19,408 bases of DNA from Armatimonadota bacterium (lineage in GTDB: Bacteria > Sysuimicrobiota > Sysuimicrobiia > Sysuimicrobiales > JACQTN01): positions 1-19,408 of the forward strand of contig JACQTN010000141.1 in assembly GCA_016210785.1 (NCBI GenBank), in the 5' to 3' direction. The notes under the pieces are model-generated. The model worked only from the letters and a program-made list of their open reading frames with translations. It was not told the DNA's origin and did no database searches. The position numbers and the translations under genes were made by a program. Of the stretch, positions 8,012 through 14,280 are shown one piece after another (within the stretch, counting starts at the first letter, position 1; every line of letters begins with the position of its first letter).

Positions 8012-9328
8012 GTGCGGCTTGTGCGCCAGGTTCTTGTCATGGCTGCAGTGATTTGGGGCCTGATCGGCCTTTTGCCTGTCCCCTCCATCCCACCGGCTCA
8101 CGCGCAGGTGGAGCAGATTATCGCAAGCGCCAGAGCAGCCGTCGCAGTGATTAATACGAAATCGGTGCTGGGTGGGACGAGCCGCGGTTCGGGCTTCGTA
8201 TACGATGCCTCAGGTCTGATCCTGACCAACCAGCATGTGATCGAGGGGGCCAGGGAGGTCAGCGTCACGCTGCCCGGCGGGCGCTCCTTCCCCGCCGCCA
8301 CGGTCGACTACCGCAGGCTGGAAGAGTACGCGGGCAGCGCGTTCCAGCGGAGCATCGACGTCGCCGTGCTAAAAATCAACGCCTCCAACCTCCCTGTGCT
8401 GCCTTTTGGCGATTCAGGCACCGTACGGCAGGGCCAGGACATCCTGATCCTCGGCTATCCCGGGGGCGTGGGAACGGAAGTGGTCTCCGTGACACGCGGT
8501 ATCGTCAGCGCCGTCCGGGCGGGGTGGATCCAAACCGACGCGGTGATGGCGCCGGGCAACAGCGGAGGACCGGCCATCGACCGGCAGGGCCGGGTGATCG
8601 GTCTTGCTACCTTTGGCATCGGCTTCCAGCAGCGGATCGGTGGCATCGTGCCGATCAACTTGGTGCAGGACGTGGCCACAGCCGCCCGGCGCAGTGACGG
8701 CCCGAGACAGCGGGCACTCTACGTCACCGGGCTCGAATATGCCGGGCCGGTTCTGCCAAAGCACGGCCCTCATAAGTCATGGGTCCGGCGTGGCAGCGAT
8801 GGAAGCGAGCCCAGGGGGTTCACGGAGTATTTTCGGGACTTCGAGAACTTTGGGGGCGCGCTGTTCTACGAGATCCGGAGGGATGTTACTCAAGAACTGT
8901 ACTACCTGGATTCCAACGGTCTGTACTACCGCAGCGGCAGCTGCCCGGTCTGCGTCCCCTCATGGAGCCGCAAGCCGCCGCGGCCCCTGCTGCTGTTGCC
9001 GTTTCCTCCCGTGGCGGGCCAAGAGTGGAAGATCCGGGAGCAATGGTGGGCACCCCCTCGCCTGGCAAACCTGCCCGGCTACGAATTCGTGGCGGAGGGC
9101 CGGGCGTGGATCGACAGCCTCAACGATGTGATGAGAGTCCCGGCGGGAACCTTCCCGCGGTCCGTGAAGGTCGTGCGGGACACGCGGCGGACCACGACGG
9201 GGCCCGATGGGGTGAGGCAGTTCCGTCACATCGAGACCACCTGGTACGCGCCCCATGTTGGCGCCATCCGAATCGTCACAGAGGCAGGCAACACGCGCTG
9301 GGTGGAGGAACTGACCCGGATGTACTAG
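8012..9328 (+). CDS. Secreted trypsin-like serine protease (HtrA/S1C type) with a unique C-terminal domain
   Basis: A 438-residue protein with a signal peptide (basic start MRLVRQ, a hydrophobic stretch to about residue 22, likely cleavage after AHAQ at about 29-32). A chymotrypsin-fold protease domain follows. The catalytic triad is intact: His75 in LTNQHVIEG, Asp116 in SIDVAVLKI and Ser184 in APGNSGGPAID. The GSGFVYDASGLILTNQHV and GYPGG segments are typical of HtrA/DegP-like proteases, which act on misfolded proteins outside the cytoplasm. No PDZ domain follows. Residues about 230-438 form another domain with LYYLDSNGLYYRSG, PPRPLLLLPFPPVAGQEW, VPAGTFPRSVKVV and TTWYAPHVGAIR. This pattern resembles TapB/DUF3108-like extracytoplasmic domains. 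The two parts look like a fusion that directs the protease to a surface or lipid-linked target; that role is inference. Confidence 0.85.
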   Translation: MRLVRQVLVMAAVIWGLIGLLPVPSIPPAHAQVEQIIASARAAVAVINTKSVLGGTSRGSGFVYDASGLILTNQHVIEGAREVSVTLPGGRSFPAATVDYRRLEEYAGSAFQRSIDVAVLKINASNLPVLPFGDSGTVRQGQDILILGYPGGVGTEVVSVTRGIVSAVRAGWIQTDAVMAPGNSGGPAIDRQGRVIGLATFGIGFQQRIGGIVPINLVQDVATAARRSDGPRQRALYVTGLEYAGPVLPKHGPHKSWVRRGSDGSEPRGFTEYFRDFENFGGALFYEIRRDVTQELYYLDSNGLYYRSGSCPVCVPSWSRKPPRPLLLLPFPPVAGQEWKIREQWWAPPRLANLPGYEFVAEGRAWIDSLNDVMRVPAGTFPRSVKVVRDTRRTTTGPDGVRQFRHIETTWYAPHVGAIRIVTEAGNTRWVEELTRMY

Positions 9329-9341
9329 GCGGCGCTGCGAC

Positions 9342-9512
9342 CGTGCGGGCACTCGTGTTCCCGTGTGGGTGCTCGTCGGGTACGGCTGCCAGGGACACTC
9401 TGCCGAGGAGCTGCACCGGATGTACCTCCATCTCACGCTGGCGCAGATCTACGACGCGCTGAGCGACTGGTACGACCACGCGGAGGAGATCGAAGTGGAC
9501 CTTCAGGTGAAT
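9342..9512 (+). pseudogene. Truncated DUF433 antitoxin-like fragment
   Basis: From about 9342 one frame reads RAGTRVPVWVLVGY, followed by HSAEELHRMYLHLTLAQIYD and DALSDWYDHAEEIEVDLQVN. This is the typical C-terminal two thirds of DUF433 proteins (GTRIPVWVLVGY, then LTLAQIYDALSYYYDHxxEIDxxL), which are small DNA-binding antitoxin candidates usually paired with a DUF5615 PIN-like toxin. The N-terminal part is missing, because the frame runs into unrelated sequence just after the protease stop. Family similarity also fades after 9512, and no partner toxin follows. A GTG at 9363 could start translation of the remnant. I read it as a decayed toxin-antitoxin locus. The rest of the gap to 9640 shows nothing I can name. 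Confidence 0.55.
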
Positions 9513-9639
9513 GCCACACTTCCCCCGCGTCTCCGTAGGCGACACCACACTCACGGCGGCCAGATCACCGGCGGCAGCACGAGCGCGGCCAAGCGGGCCG
9601 CAGGCCAGGATCAGGTGGGCAGGACGGCGCCGGCCGAGG

Positions 9640-10074
9640 TCATGCAGGCCTCTGATTTTGGACCCCCACGACGGGAAGGCCGTGGGCCTGGGCACCAAGC
9701 GCGAGGGCGGTGTCATGGGTCGCCATGGTCAGATGCGTGTGCGTCAGGTCCTTCCAGAGGAGGGCCGTGGCCAGATGGATCGCATCGAGCATGCCGAGTT
9801 CCGTCGGCATCGGCTGGGCCGCTCGATCGAGGACGACCGCATCGATTTCGACCAGTTCGAGTGAGGCGATCAGCGCGAGGAGCGTCGCGCGGCGTGTGGC
9901 CACTTCGGTGTCGGAGAGTCTCGCGCGGAGGCGCAGCCGATCCAGCGTGCGCAGACACTCGGTCGTGACCAGGGCACTGGACACGCCCCGGTCGATCTGC
10001 CACCACTCCGGCAGCGCGTTCTGCTGGCCAAGGGCGACCTTCAGCAGGACCGAGGCGTCGACGTACGCGATCAC
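9640..10074 (-). CDS. vapC: PIN-domain ribonuclease toxin (VapC family)
   Basis: A 144-residue PIN-domain protein, the size of VapC toxins, which are Mg2+-dependent RNases that cleave tRNA or rRNA when freed from their antitoxin. The acidic active-site set is present: Asp6 in MIAYVDASVLLK, Glu39 in VTTECLRTLDRLR, Asp97 in MLDAIHLATAL and Asp121 in MATHDTALA. The start codon overlaps the stop of the antitoxin gene (ATGA at 10071-10074), as in most vapBC operons. All catalytic residues appear intact, so the toxin is probably functional. The pair lies in a region of gene remnants, which fits horizontal acquisition. Confidence 0.88.
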   Translation of the reverse strand: MIAYVDASVLLKVALGQQNALPEWWQIDRGVSSALVTTECLRTLDRLRLRARLSDTEVATRRATLLALIASLELVEIDAVVLDRAAQPMPTELGMLDAIHLATALLWKDLTHTHLTMATHDTALALGAQAHGLPVVGVQNQRPA

Positions 10075-10331
10075 CGATGTCCCTGCCTTTCCTCAAGCAG
10101 CAGTTGGACGGCGTCGATGGGCAGCTTCGCAGGTTTCGGCAGAGGGACGCGATTGGGCGGGGGCGTGCCCGGCGCCGGCTTGCGGATCCGCAGCGCGGAT
10201 GACGCCCGCACCGGCACGATCTGCGCGATGGGTGTCTCGCGGTCGAAGACCGCGATGGTTTCGCCGCGGCGCACGGCGCGAAGATACTCGCTGAGCCTGG
10301 CCTTCAGCTCCGCGATACGCACCTGTCTCAT
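10071..10331 (-). CDS. vapB: Phd/YefM-type antitoxin (VapB) for the PIN toxin
   Basis: An antitoxin of 86 residues if it starts at the ATG at 10331. The N-terminal MRQVRIAELKARLSEYLRAV, followed by GETIAVFDRETPIAQIVPV, is the Phd/YefM DNA-binding fold. The Pro-rich C-terminal half (TPPPNRVPLPKPAKLPID, then VQLLLEERQ) should wrap and block the toxin. An in-frame ATG at 10358 would add nine residues. I prefer 10331 because a good promoter's -10 element sits at 10338-10343, which places the transcription start almost at this ATG and makes the mRNA leaderless. A palindrome across the promoter suggests the usual self-repression by the antitoxin-toxin complex. Confidence 0.85.
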   Translation of the reverse strand: MRQVRIAELKARLSEYLRAVRRGETIAVFDRETPIAQIVPVRASSALRIRKPAPGTPPPNRVPLPKPAKLPIDAVQLLLEERQGHR

Positions 10332-10358
10332 GACTATATGATAACCAGAATTAGTCAT
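10330..10358. promoter_or_regulatory. Probable operator palindrome over the vapBC promoter
   Basis: ATGACTA (10330-10336) and TAGTCAT (10352-10358) are a perfect 7-bp inverted repeat with 15 bases between. It spans the -10 box and the start codon. Palindromes in this position are the normal binding sites for Phd/VapB-family autorepression. Confidence 0.5.
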
Positions 10359-10366
10359 TACGTCAA
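10338..10366 (-). promoter_or_regulatory. vapBC promoter: TTGACG, 17-bp spacer, TATCAT
   Basis: On the minus strand, TTGACG (10361-10366) and TATCAT (10338-10343) are separated by exactly 17 bases. Each differs from the sigma-70-type consensus by one base. Transcription would start about 7 bases downstream of the -10 box, at or next to the ATG at 10331, so the message is predicted to be leaderless. Confidence 0.65.
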
Positions 10367-10401
10367 ACGGCGCGGCGTACTTCAGGCGTGGGACGGTGTG
10401 C

Positions 10402-10611
10402 TTACCTGTGGACTTTCAAGTGTCTGCGGGGGCGCGATGGCCAGCCGCCGGCGCGGCGCTCGATATAGTAGGCGTGGCTCCGCAGGCGCTGGGCGATCAT
10501 GTCCCAGGTCGTGCCGTCCCTGCCGTCCAGCAGACCTCGCATGAGCGCGACGGTTCGCTCCAGGTCGGCCAGGATGTCCACGAACCGCTTCACGGTGGCC
10601 CGGCGGGTCAT
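10402..10611 (-). CDS. Small hypothetical protein (69 aa), coupled to upstream ORF
   Basis: The reading frame begins MTRRATVKRFVDILADLERT and continues with VALMRGLLDGRDGTTWDMIA and QRLRSHAYYIERRAGGW. The composition is that of a real folded helical protein, and the codons have G/C-rich third positions like the host genes. I do not recognise a family. Its ATG overlaps the stop of the preceding 47-residue ORF (ATGA at 10608-10611), so the two are probably translated together. It ends 36 bases before the vapBC -35 box on the same strand. Its function is unknown. The small size, coupling and setting would fit a phage- or plasmid-derived accessory operon. Confidence 0.5.
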   Translation of the reverse strand: MTRRATVKRFVDILADLERTVALMRGLLDGRDGTTWDMIAQRLRSHAYYIERRAGGWPSRPRRHLKVHR

Positions 10612-10751
10612 CGGCGCAACCGATCGATATGTGGGAAGTCCCCATAGGGGAACTCCCCGCCGTCCGACCACGCGGCGTCAGGGGGCCCGTACAGGACACC
10701 TCCACACCGCGGGCAGGACTGCGGGTATTCGGGCTCGGAGAACTTGCACAT
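10608..10751 (-). CDS. Very small Cys-pair protein (47 aa), possible zinc ribbon fragment
   Basis: A 47-residue ORF that begins MCKFSEPEYPQSCPRCGG and continues LYGPPDAAWSDGGEFPYGDF. The CPRCGG knuckle (Cys13, Cys16) is typical of half a zinc ribbon. Only Cys2 is available as a third ligand within the protein, so it may dimerise, bind metal with a partner, or be a fragment. Codon third positions are mostly G/C. It follows the stop of the preceding small ORF by 16 bases and overlaps the next ORF as ATGA. No family is recognised. The overlap and codon pattern are the main support. Confidence 0.45.
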   Translation of the reverse strand: MCKFSEPEYPQSCPRCGGVLYGPPDAAWSDGGEFPYGDFPHIDRLRR

Positions 10752-10767
10752 GCCCCCCTGTTACCCC

Positions 10768-10932
10768 TTAGCCTTCCTCCCTCACGTGGTCGACCAGCGC
10801 GGCATCGCGCCTGGCCCGTCCCTCACAGAACCGGCAGGATGAGGCGGGCACCCCCGGCGCCCGCAGGATCCTGTGATCGCAGACGCAGGGCATCTGTTGA
10901 TGGCCACCAGTCGCAAGCAAGATTCTTGCCAT
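10768..10932 (-). CDS. Very small Cys-rich protein (41-54 aa), possible zinc-binding
   Basis: An ORF of 54 residues from the ATG at 10932, or 41 from the in-frame ATG at 10893. The shorter form begins MPCVCDHRILRAPGVPASSC and ends RFCEGRARRDAALVDHVREEG. It has CxC and CxxC pairs 14 residues apart plus a His next to the first pair, a spacing that could bind one zinc ion. G/C-rich third positions start at the internal ATG, which favours the shorter version. It heads a three-ORF minus-strand set that runs away from the STAND gene. No family is recognised, and no convincing promoter was found upstream. Confidence 0.35.
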   Translation of the reverse strand: MARILLATGGHQQMPCVCDHRILRAPGVPASSCRFCEGRARRDAALVDHVREEG

Positions 10933-11093
10933 CAACACGCCACCCGCTCTCGCACCAGCCAGCAGCAATCGATCACGGGGGTCAGCGGGACCGGCCCCGC
11001 CGGTGCGCAGGCGATGCCGGAGAGAGGAAGAGCGTCAACGCGTCGAACCGTAACCACGAGGGGGAGGCTTTCCCTCACTAATGGCCTCGATCG

Positions 11094-11100
11094 AGAAGGA
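11094..11100 (+). promoter_or_regulatory. Ribosome binding site for the STAND NTPase
   Basis: AGAAGGA, 8 bases before the ATG at 11109, supports a start immediately before the NTPase domain, leaving no room for an N-terminal effector domain. Confidence 0.5.
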
Positions 11101-11108
11101 TCTTCTTC

Positions 11109-12707
11109 ATGCCGTCGGTCTGGAACGTACCGCATCGGCGCAATCCACACTTCACCGGCCGTGAGAAGCTGGTTGCGCAGCTTCACGCCGCGCTCACGTC
11201 TCGCCGTTCCACGGCGCTGGTGCAGGCGATCCACGGCCCGGATGGGGTGGGGAAGACGCAGCTCGCCGTAGAGCACGCGTACAGGCATGCGGGAGCGTAC
11301 GACGTCGTGTGGTGGGTGCGGGCGGAGGAGCCGGTGGTGCTGGCCGCGGACTACGCCGGCCTGGCCCGCGAACTGACGCTGCCCGAAAGCGAGGCGGCGG
11401 AGCAGGCGGTCATCGTCGCGGCGGTGCGCCGGTGGCTGGAGCAGCACACCGGATGGCTGATCGTGTTCGACGACGTTCGCGACCCGGAGGACCTGCGTGG
11501 CTACCTGCCCGATGCGAGGACCGGGCACGTGATCGTCACCTCCAGGGATCCCAACTGGCGGGGGCTGGCGGAGCCGGTGCACGTGCCGGTGATGATCCGA
11601 TCCGAGGCCGTGGAGTTCCTGTTGAAGCGGACGGGGCAGACGGACGAGGCCGCGGCGGCAGCGCTGGCGGGGGCACTGGGTGATTTGCCTCTGGCGCTGG
11701 AGCAGGCGGGGGCATACATCGCAGCGACGGAGGGTACCCTCGCCGGCTACCTGTTGCTGTTCCGCGCGCGCCGGGAGGACCTCTTGCGCCGGGGGGCCCG
11801 TCCCCCAGACGATCCCGCGATCGTGACCACCACCTGGGAGATCGCGTTCCGGCGGGTGGAGCAGGAGACGCCGTGGGCGGCGATGCTGCTCAACGTGTGC
11901 GCGTTCCTGGCGCCCGATGGCATTCCCCGGGAGATCTTTGGCGACGCGGCCGCCCAGGCATTGGAGGGTTCTGCCGCCGAGGCGCTCGGGGACCCGGTTG
12001 TCCTGGACGATGCGGTGCTGGAACTGCGTCGGTACTCCCTCATCGCGGCCGGCGAGACCCTTTGCGCCCACCGCCTGGTGCAGGCCGCGGCGCGCGACCG
12101 GTTGCCCGAGGACGAGCGGAAGACGTGGGCTCACGTGGCCGTGCGGCTGGTGAATGCCGCGTTTCCCGATGATGTCGGCGACGTGGGCCAGTGGCCCGCG
12201 TGTTCTGGCCTGCTCGCTCACGCACTGGCAGCGCTCGGCCATGTCGAGTCGCTCGTCGTGACGGCCGACCCCGTGGGCCGCCTGTTGAATCAGGTGGGGG
12301 CCTACTTGCGGAGCCGGGCCGAGTTCCAGGCGGCCAGGGCATGTTTTGAGCGGGCGCTGCACATCGATGAAGCGGCGTACGGGCCGGACCATCCCAATGT
12401 GGCTGCCATTGCGAACAACCTGGGCCGGGTCTTACAGGACCTGGGGGATCTGGCGCAGGCGAAGGCGCACCTCGAGCGGGCGGTGCGGATTGACGAGGCG
12501 GTGTACGGGCCCGACTATCCGGAAGTGGCGAAGGACCTCAACAACCTGGGCGCGGTGCTGCACGACCTGGGGAACCTGGCGGAGGCGCAGGCGTGTTACG
12601 AACGGGCGCTGGGGATTTTCCGGCGATCCCTCGGCGAGGACCATCCGCACACGCAGGCCGTGCGGGAAGACCTGGACTTCCTGCGTTCGCAGACGCGGCG
12701 GGCCTGA
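11109..12707 (+). CDS. STAND-family (NB-ARC-like) NTPase with C-terminal TPRs, no effector domain
   Basis: A 532-residue signal-transduction NTPase. The order is: RNPHFTGREKLVAQLHAAL (entry segment, residues 11-29), Walker A GPDGVGKTQ at 43-51, Walker B LIVFDDV at 117-123, sensor VIVTSRD at 141-147, GDLPLALEQAGAYI at 191-204, a winged-helix-like region with LCAHRLVQAAARD at 318-330, then 42-residue kinesin-light-chain-type TPRs (about 405-525) with repeated GPDHPNVA/GPDYPEVA/GEDHPHTQ signatures. Proteins of this build are NLR-like switches that sense a ligand through the TPRs and oligomerise. They normally carry an N-terminal effector (TIR, CHAT, nuclease or protease), but here the NTPase starts within 20 residues of a start codon with its own ribosome site. 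It may act through a separate partner, be a regulator, or have lost its effector. Confidence 0.85.
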   Translation: MPSVWNVPHRRNPHFTGREKLVAQLHAALTSRRSTALVQAIHGPDGVGKTQLAVEHAYRHAGAYDVVWWVRAEEPVVLAADYAGLARELTLPESEAAEQAVIVAAVRRWLEQHTGWLIVFDDVRDPEDLRGYLPDARTGHVIVTSRDPNWRGLAEPVHVPVMIRSEAVEFLLKRTGQTDEAAAAALAGALGDLPLALEQAGAYIAATEGTLAGYLLLFRARREDLLRRGARPPDDPAIVTTTWEIAFRRVEQETPWAAMLLNVCAFLAPDGIPREIFGDAAAQALEGSAAEALGDPVVLDDAVLELRRYSLIAAGETLCAHRLVQAAARDRLPEDERKTWAHVAVRLVNAAFPDDVGDVGQWPACSGLLAHALAALGHVESLVVTADPVGRLLNQVGAYLRSRAEFQAARACFERALHIDEAAYGPDHPNVAAIANNLGRVLQDLGDLAQAKAHLERAVRIDEAVYGPDYPEVAKDLNNLGAVLHDLGNLAEAQACYERALGIFRRSLGEDHPHTQAVREDLDFLRSQTRRA

Positions 12708-12729
12708 ACCGGCGCGCCTGCCCCATGAA

Positions 12730-12758
12730 GTGTTGTAGACTCGCCTCACGCCGAGGAT
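12730..12758 (+). repeat. Direct repeat copy A, upstream of the SRPBCC gene
   Basis: GTGTTGTAGACT followed by CGCCTCACGCCGAGGAT (29 bases). The same sequence with a 2-base insertion occurs at 13269-13299, after the SRPBCC gene. The two copies are in the same orientation, about 540 bases apart, and bracket exactly one gene. Confidence 0.8.
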
Positions 12759-12775
12759 CGCCTCCTCGATAGGAG
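12752..12775 (+). promoter_or_regulatory. Hairpin abutting the SRPBCC ribosome binding site
   Basis: CGAGGA (12752-12757) pairs with TCCTCG (12763-12768). The CTCCT within the right arm can alternatively pair with the AGGAG (12771-12775) of the ribosome site. Mutually exclusive pairings like this can control translation. With such short stems it may also be chance. Confidence 0.25.
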
Positions 12776-12782
12776 TATTGAG

Positions 12783-13226
12783 ATGGCCGAATCTACGACG
12801 ACCAGGCTGATTAGAGCCCCACGAACAAAGGTCTACAGCACCGTCGCAGACATCCAGGCTCTGGCCAAATGCCTTCAGCCTGAGGGCACGTCATCGAGGA
12901 TAATCGGGTACGATCACGTTAGCAGAAGCCTACGGATGGAAATTTCTCACGGACCCAGGCCAGAGGATACGCGCCGATTCCATCTCGCAATTTTGGAGAT
13001 GCGGGAGGACGAAGCAGTTGTCTACGGAGCCGCATTCGAGAGCGACGACCATTTGCTGGCAGGAGAGATGAAAATCCACTTCGCCTTGAAGGACGCGCCT
13101 GGCGGAACACAAATCACGGTTCGCCATGAGGGCATTCCGGCAAGAATAAGCGTGAAGGATAATGAACGCGGCACGGAGTCGTCCCTAAGGAATCTGGCTC
13201 GGCTAATAGAGGGGCGCGACGCTTAG
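12783..13226 (+). CDS. SRPBCC / AHSA1-like domain protein
   Basis: A 147-residue START-like protein of the SRPBCC superfamily, close to the AHSA1 (activator of Hsp90 ATPase homologue-like) group. The opening TTRLIRAPRTKVYSTVADIQ, then LAKCLQPEG, matches the family's RxIxAPxxxVYxAxxD...LxxWxxPxG. The ending GGTQITVRHEGIPARISVKD, followed by SSLRNLARLIEG, matches the closing strand and long helix. The usual aromatic residue after the first helix is replaced (ALAKCL). These proteins have a deep hydrophobic pocket and bind lipids or other small ligands; the ligand is unknown. The ATG has TAGGAG 7 bases upstream. The gene is visibly less GC-rich and uses more A/T-ending codons than its neighbours. 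It sits between two direct repeats, so it was probably inserted as a unit. Confidence 0.82.
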   Translation: MAESTTTRLIRAPRTKVYSTVADIQALAKCLQPEGTSSRIIGYDHVSRSLRMEISHGPRPEDTRRFHLAILEMREDEAVVYGAAFESDDHLLAGEMKIHFALKDAPGGTQITVRHEGIPARISVKDNERGTESSLRNLARLIEGRDA

Positions 13227-13268
13227 GCCATCGCGTCCTTGAGGTCGCGGGTATCAGCCAGACCGAGT

Positions 13269-13299
13269 GTGTTGTAGACTCTCGCCTCACGCCGAGGAT
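13269..13299 (+). repeat. Direct repeat copy B, downstream of the SRPBCC gene
   Basis: GTGTTGTAGACT then CTCGCCTCACGCCGAGGAT, identical to copy A (12730-12758) except for two extra bases. Sequence after the repeat differs between the copies, so the repeat boundary is sharp. The stretch from here to 13475 shows no convincing gene or RNA. Confidence 0.8.
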
Positions 13300-13475
13300 A
13301 CGCACGCGTTGGCGGCTGAGCGGGCGGCGCGAAGGAAGGGACTCACAGGCCAGGTCAGCTGGGCAGCCCCGGGCCAACCGGCCAAGACCTGGTCAGGACG
13401 GGGCGTGGGGACCCCGCAGCGTCTCCGGCAGCCGCTCGCAGTCGCGCCAGGCGCCGGAAGCGCCCCGCCCAGGCA

Positions 13476-13778
13476 TCAGGGCGTGACCTGTATGACGACC
13501 TCGCCGCCAACGCGCTCGGGAGGCTGAGTCAGGTTAGGGATGACGTATTCTTGCAGCAAGGGTCCGAACCGAGCCAGCGCCGCCTCCCAGTCCGCCTGGC
13601 TGTCCCAGAGCCAGACGGCCATCACCTCGTCGTCGCTCGGGCGGACGAAATACACGCCGCGAAAGCCGGGGCTCTCCCGAGCTATCGGTGGAACGTCCTG
13701 CTCGATGCGCTGCATCAGGCGTTGCTGCTCGTCCTGGCCCATCGGGCGGAAACGAAAGCGGCCGACGTTGACGAACAT
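13476..13778 (-). CDS. Antibiotic biosynthesis monooxygenase (ABM)-like small protein
   Basis: A 100-residue ferredoxin-like (dimeric alpha/beta barrel) protein. It begins MFVNVGRFRFRPMGQDEQQR, continues with VPPIARESPGFRGVYFVRPS and MAVWLWDSQADWEAALARFG, and ends near LTQPPERVGGEVVIQV. The pattern of a first strand, a helix, a P..SPGFRG.YF strand, and W(D/E)S..DW..A is typical of ABM/Dabb-type domains that oxidise or bind small aromatic or reactive molecules. The ATG at 13778 has GGAGG with 7 bases spacing, better than the in-frame ATG at 13793. No partner gene is adjacent, so its substrate is unknown. Confidence 0.75.
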   Translation of the reverse strand: MFVNVGRFRFRPMGQDEQQRLMQRIEQDVPPIARESPGFRGVYFVRPSDDEVMAVWLWDSQADWEAALARFGPLLQEYVIPNLTQPPERVGGEVVIQVTP

Positions 13779-13862
13779 TTGAACACCTCCCAACTACGCC
13801 ACGCCGATGAAGCTGTTTGCTGCCAACCCACTTCCTTACACGCCGGGCACTCGGGCTCCTCT

Positions 13863-14121
13863 GTAATCACTGACCTGCCGGCGCTATCGAGTACAGAACT
13901 CCAGGAAAAACTCAGCGACCTGGAGGATGGCGGTCTCTTCGCTCGCCTCGGTATTCGTAACTTTCTGGAGGGAGACTTTTTCGGCTGGTATCTCCGCTGC
14001 GTGGGATGACGAACTTGAAGTTGCTGTCAGGGAGATGGCAGTAAGGAGTTCACACTTGGGGAGACAAACCCGCGAGCAAGTGCCCAAAACCTCGACTCTG
14101 GCGCGGCGTATTGAGAGCTGA
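13863..14121 (+). pseudogene. Frameshifted gene remnant, resembling the C-terminal region of a DNA methyltransferase
   Basis: Two plus-strand frames join into one protein-like stretch when a single base near 13995 is removed. The first frame gives ELQEKLSDLEDGGLFARLGI then RNFLEGDFFGWYL; the second continues AAWDDELEVAVREMAVRSSH. The joined text resembles segments near the C-terminus of large N6-adenine DNA methyltransferase or restriction proteins (NFLEGDFF.WYL..W...L..A). This identification is from memory of the motif and is weak. No start codon with a ribosome site precedes it and no upstream methyltransferase domains are present, so it is a short broken leftover, possibly of a restriction-modification locus. 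Sequence from 14122 to 14280 holds nothing I can identify. Confidence 0.35.
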
Positions 14122-14280
14122 TTCTCACTATTGCTTTCATACGCTACGCCCCTGGGCATCTTGTAGACCCCGCCCGGCAAACTCGCCACCCCATTTGTGA
14201 ACTCTTACAGATGGCACGGGCACTAACCAACTATCCTTGCCCCACGAGGCCGAGAGCGAAGCGTCTCCCAGGCTGTGGCC

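Noticed and set aside
11081..11164. 27-codon ORF overlapping the start of the STAND gene
   Set aside because: It is out of frame with the STAND gene, short and without a well-spaced ribosome site. There is no evidence that it is a lost effector end.
14168..14190. Possible third copy of the direct repeat (TTGTAGACCCCGCC)
   Set aside because: Only the TTGTAGAC core and scattered bases match; this is within chance for short sequence.
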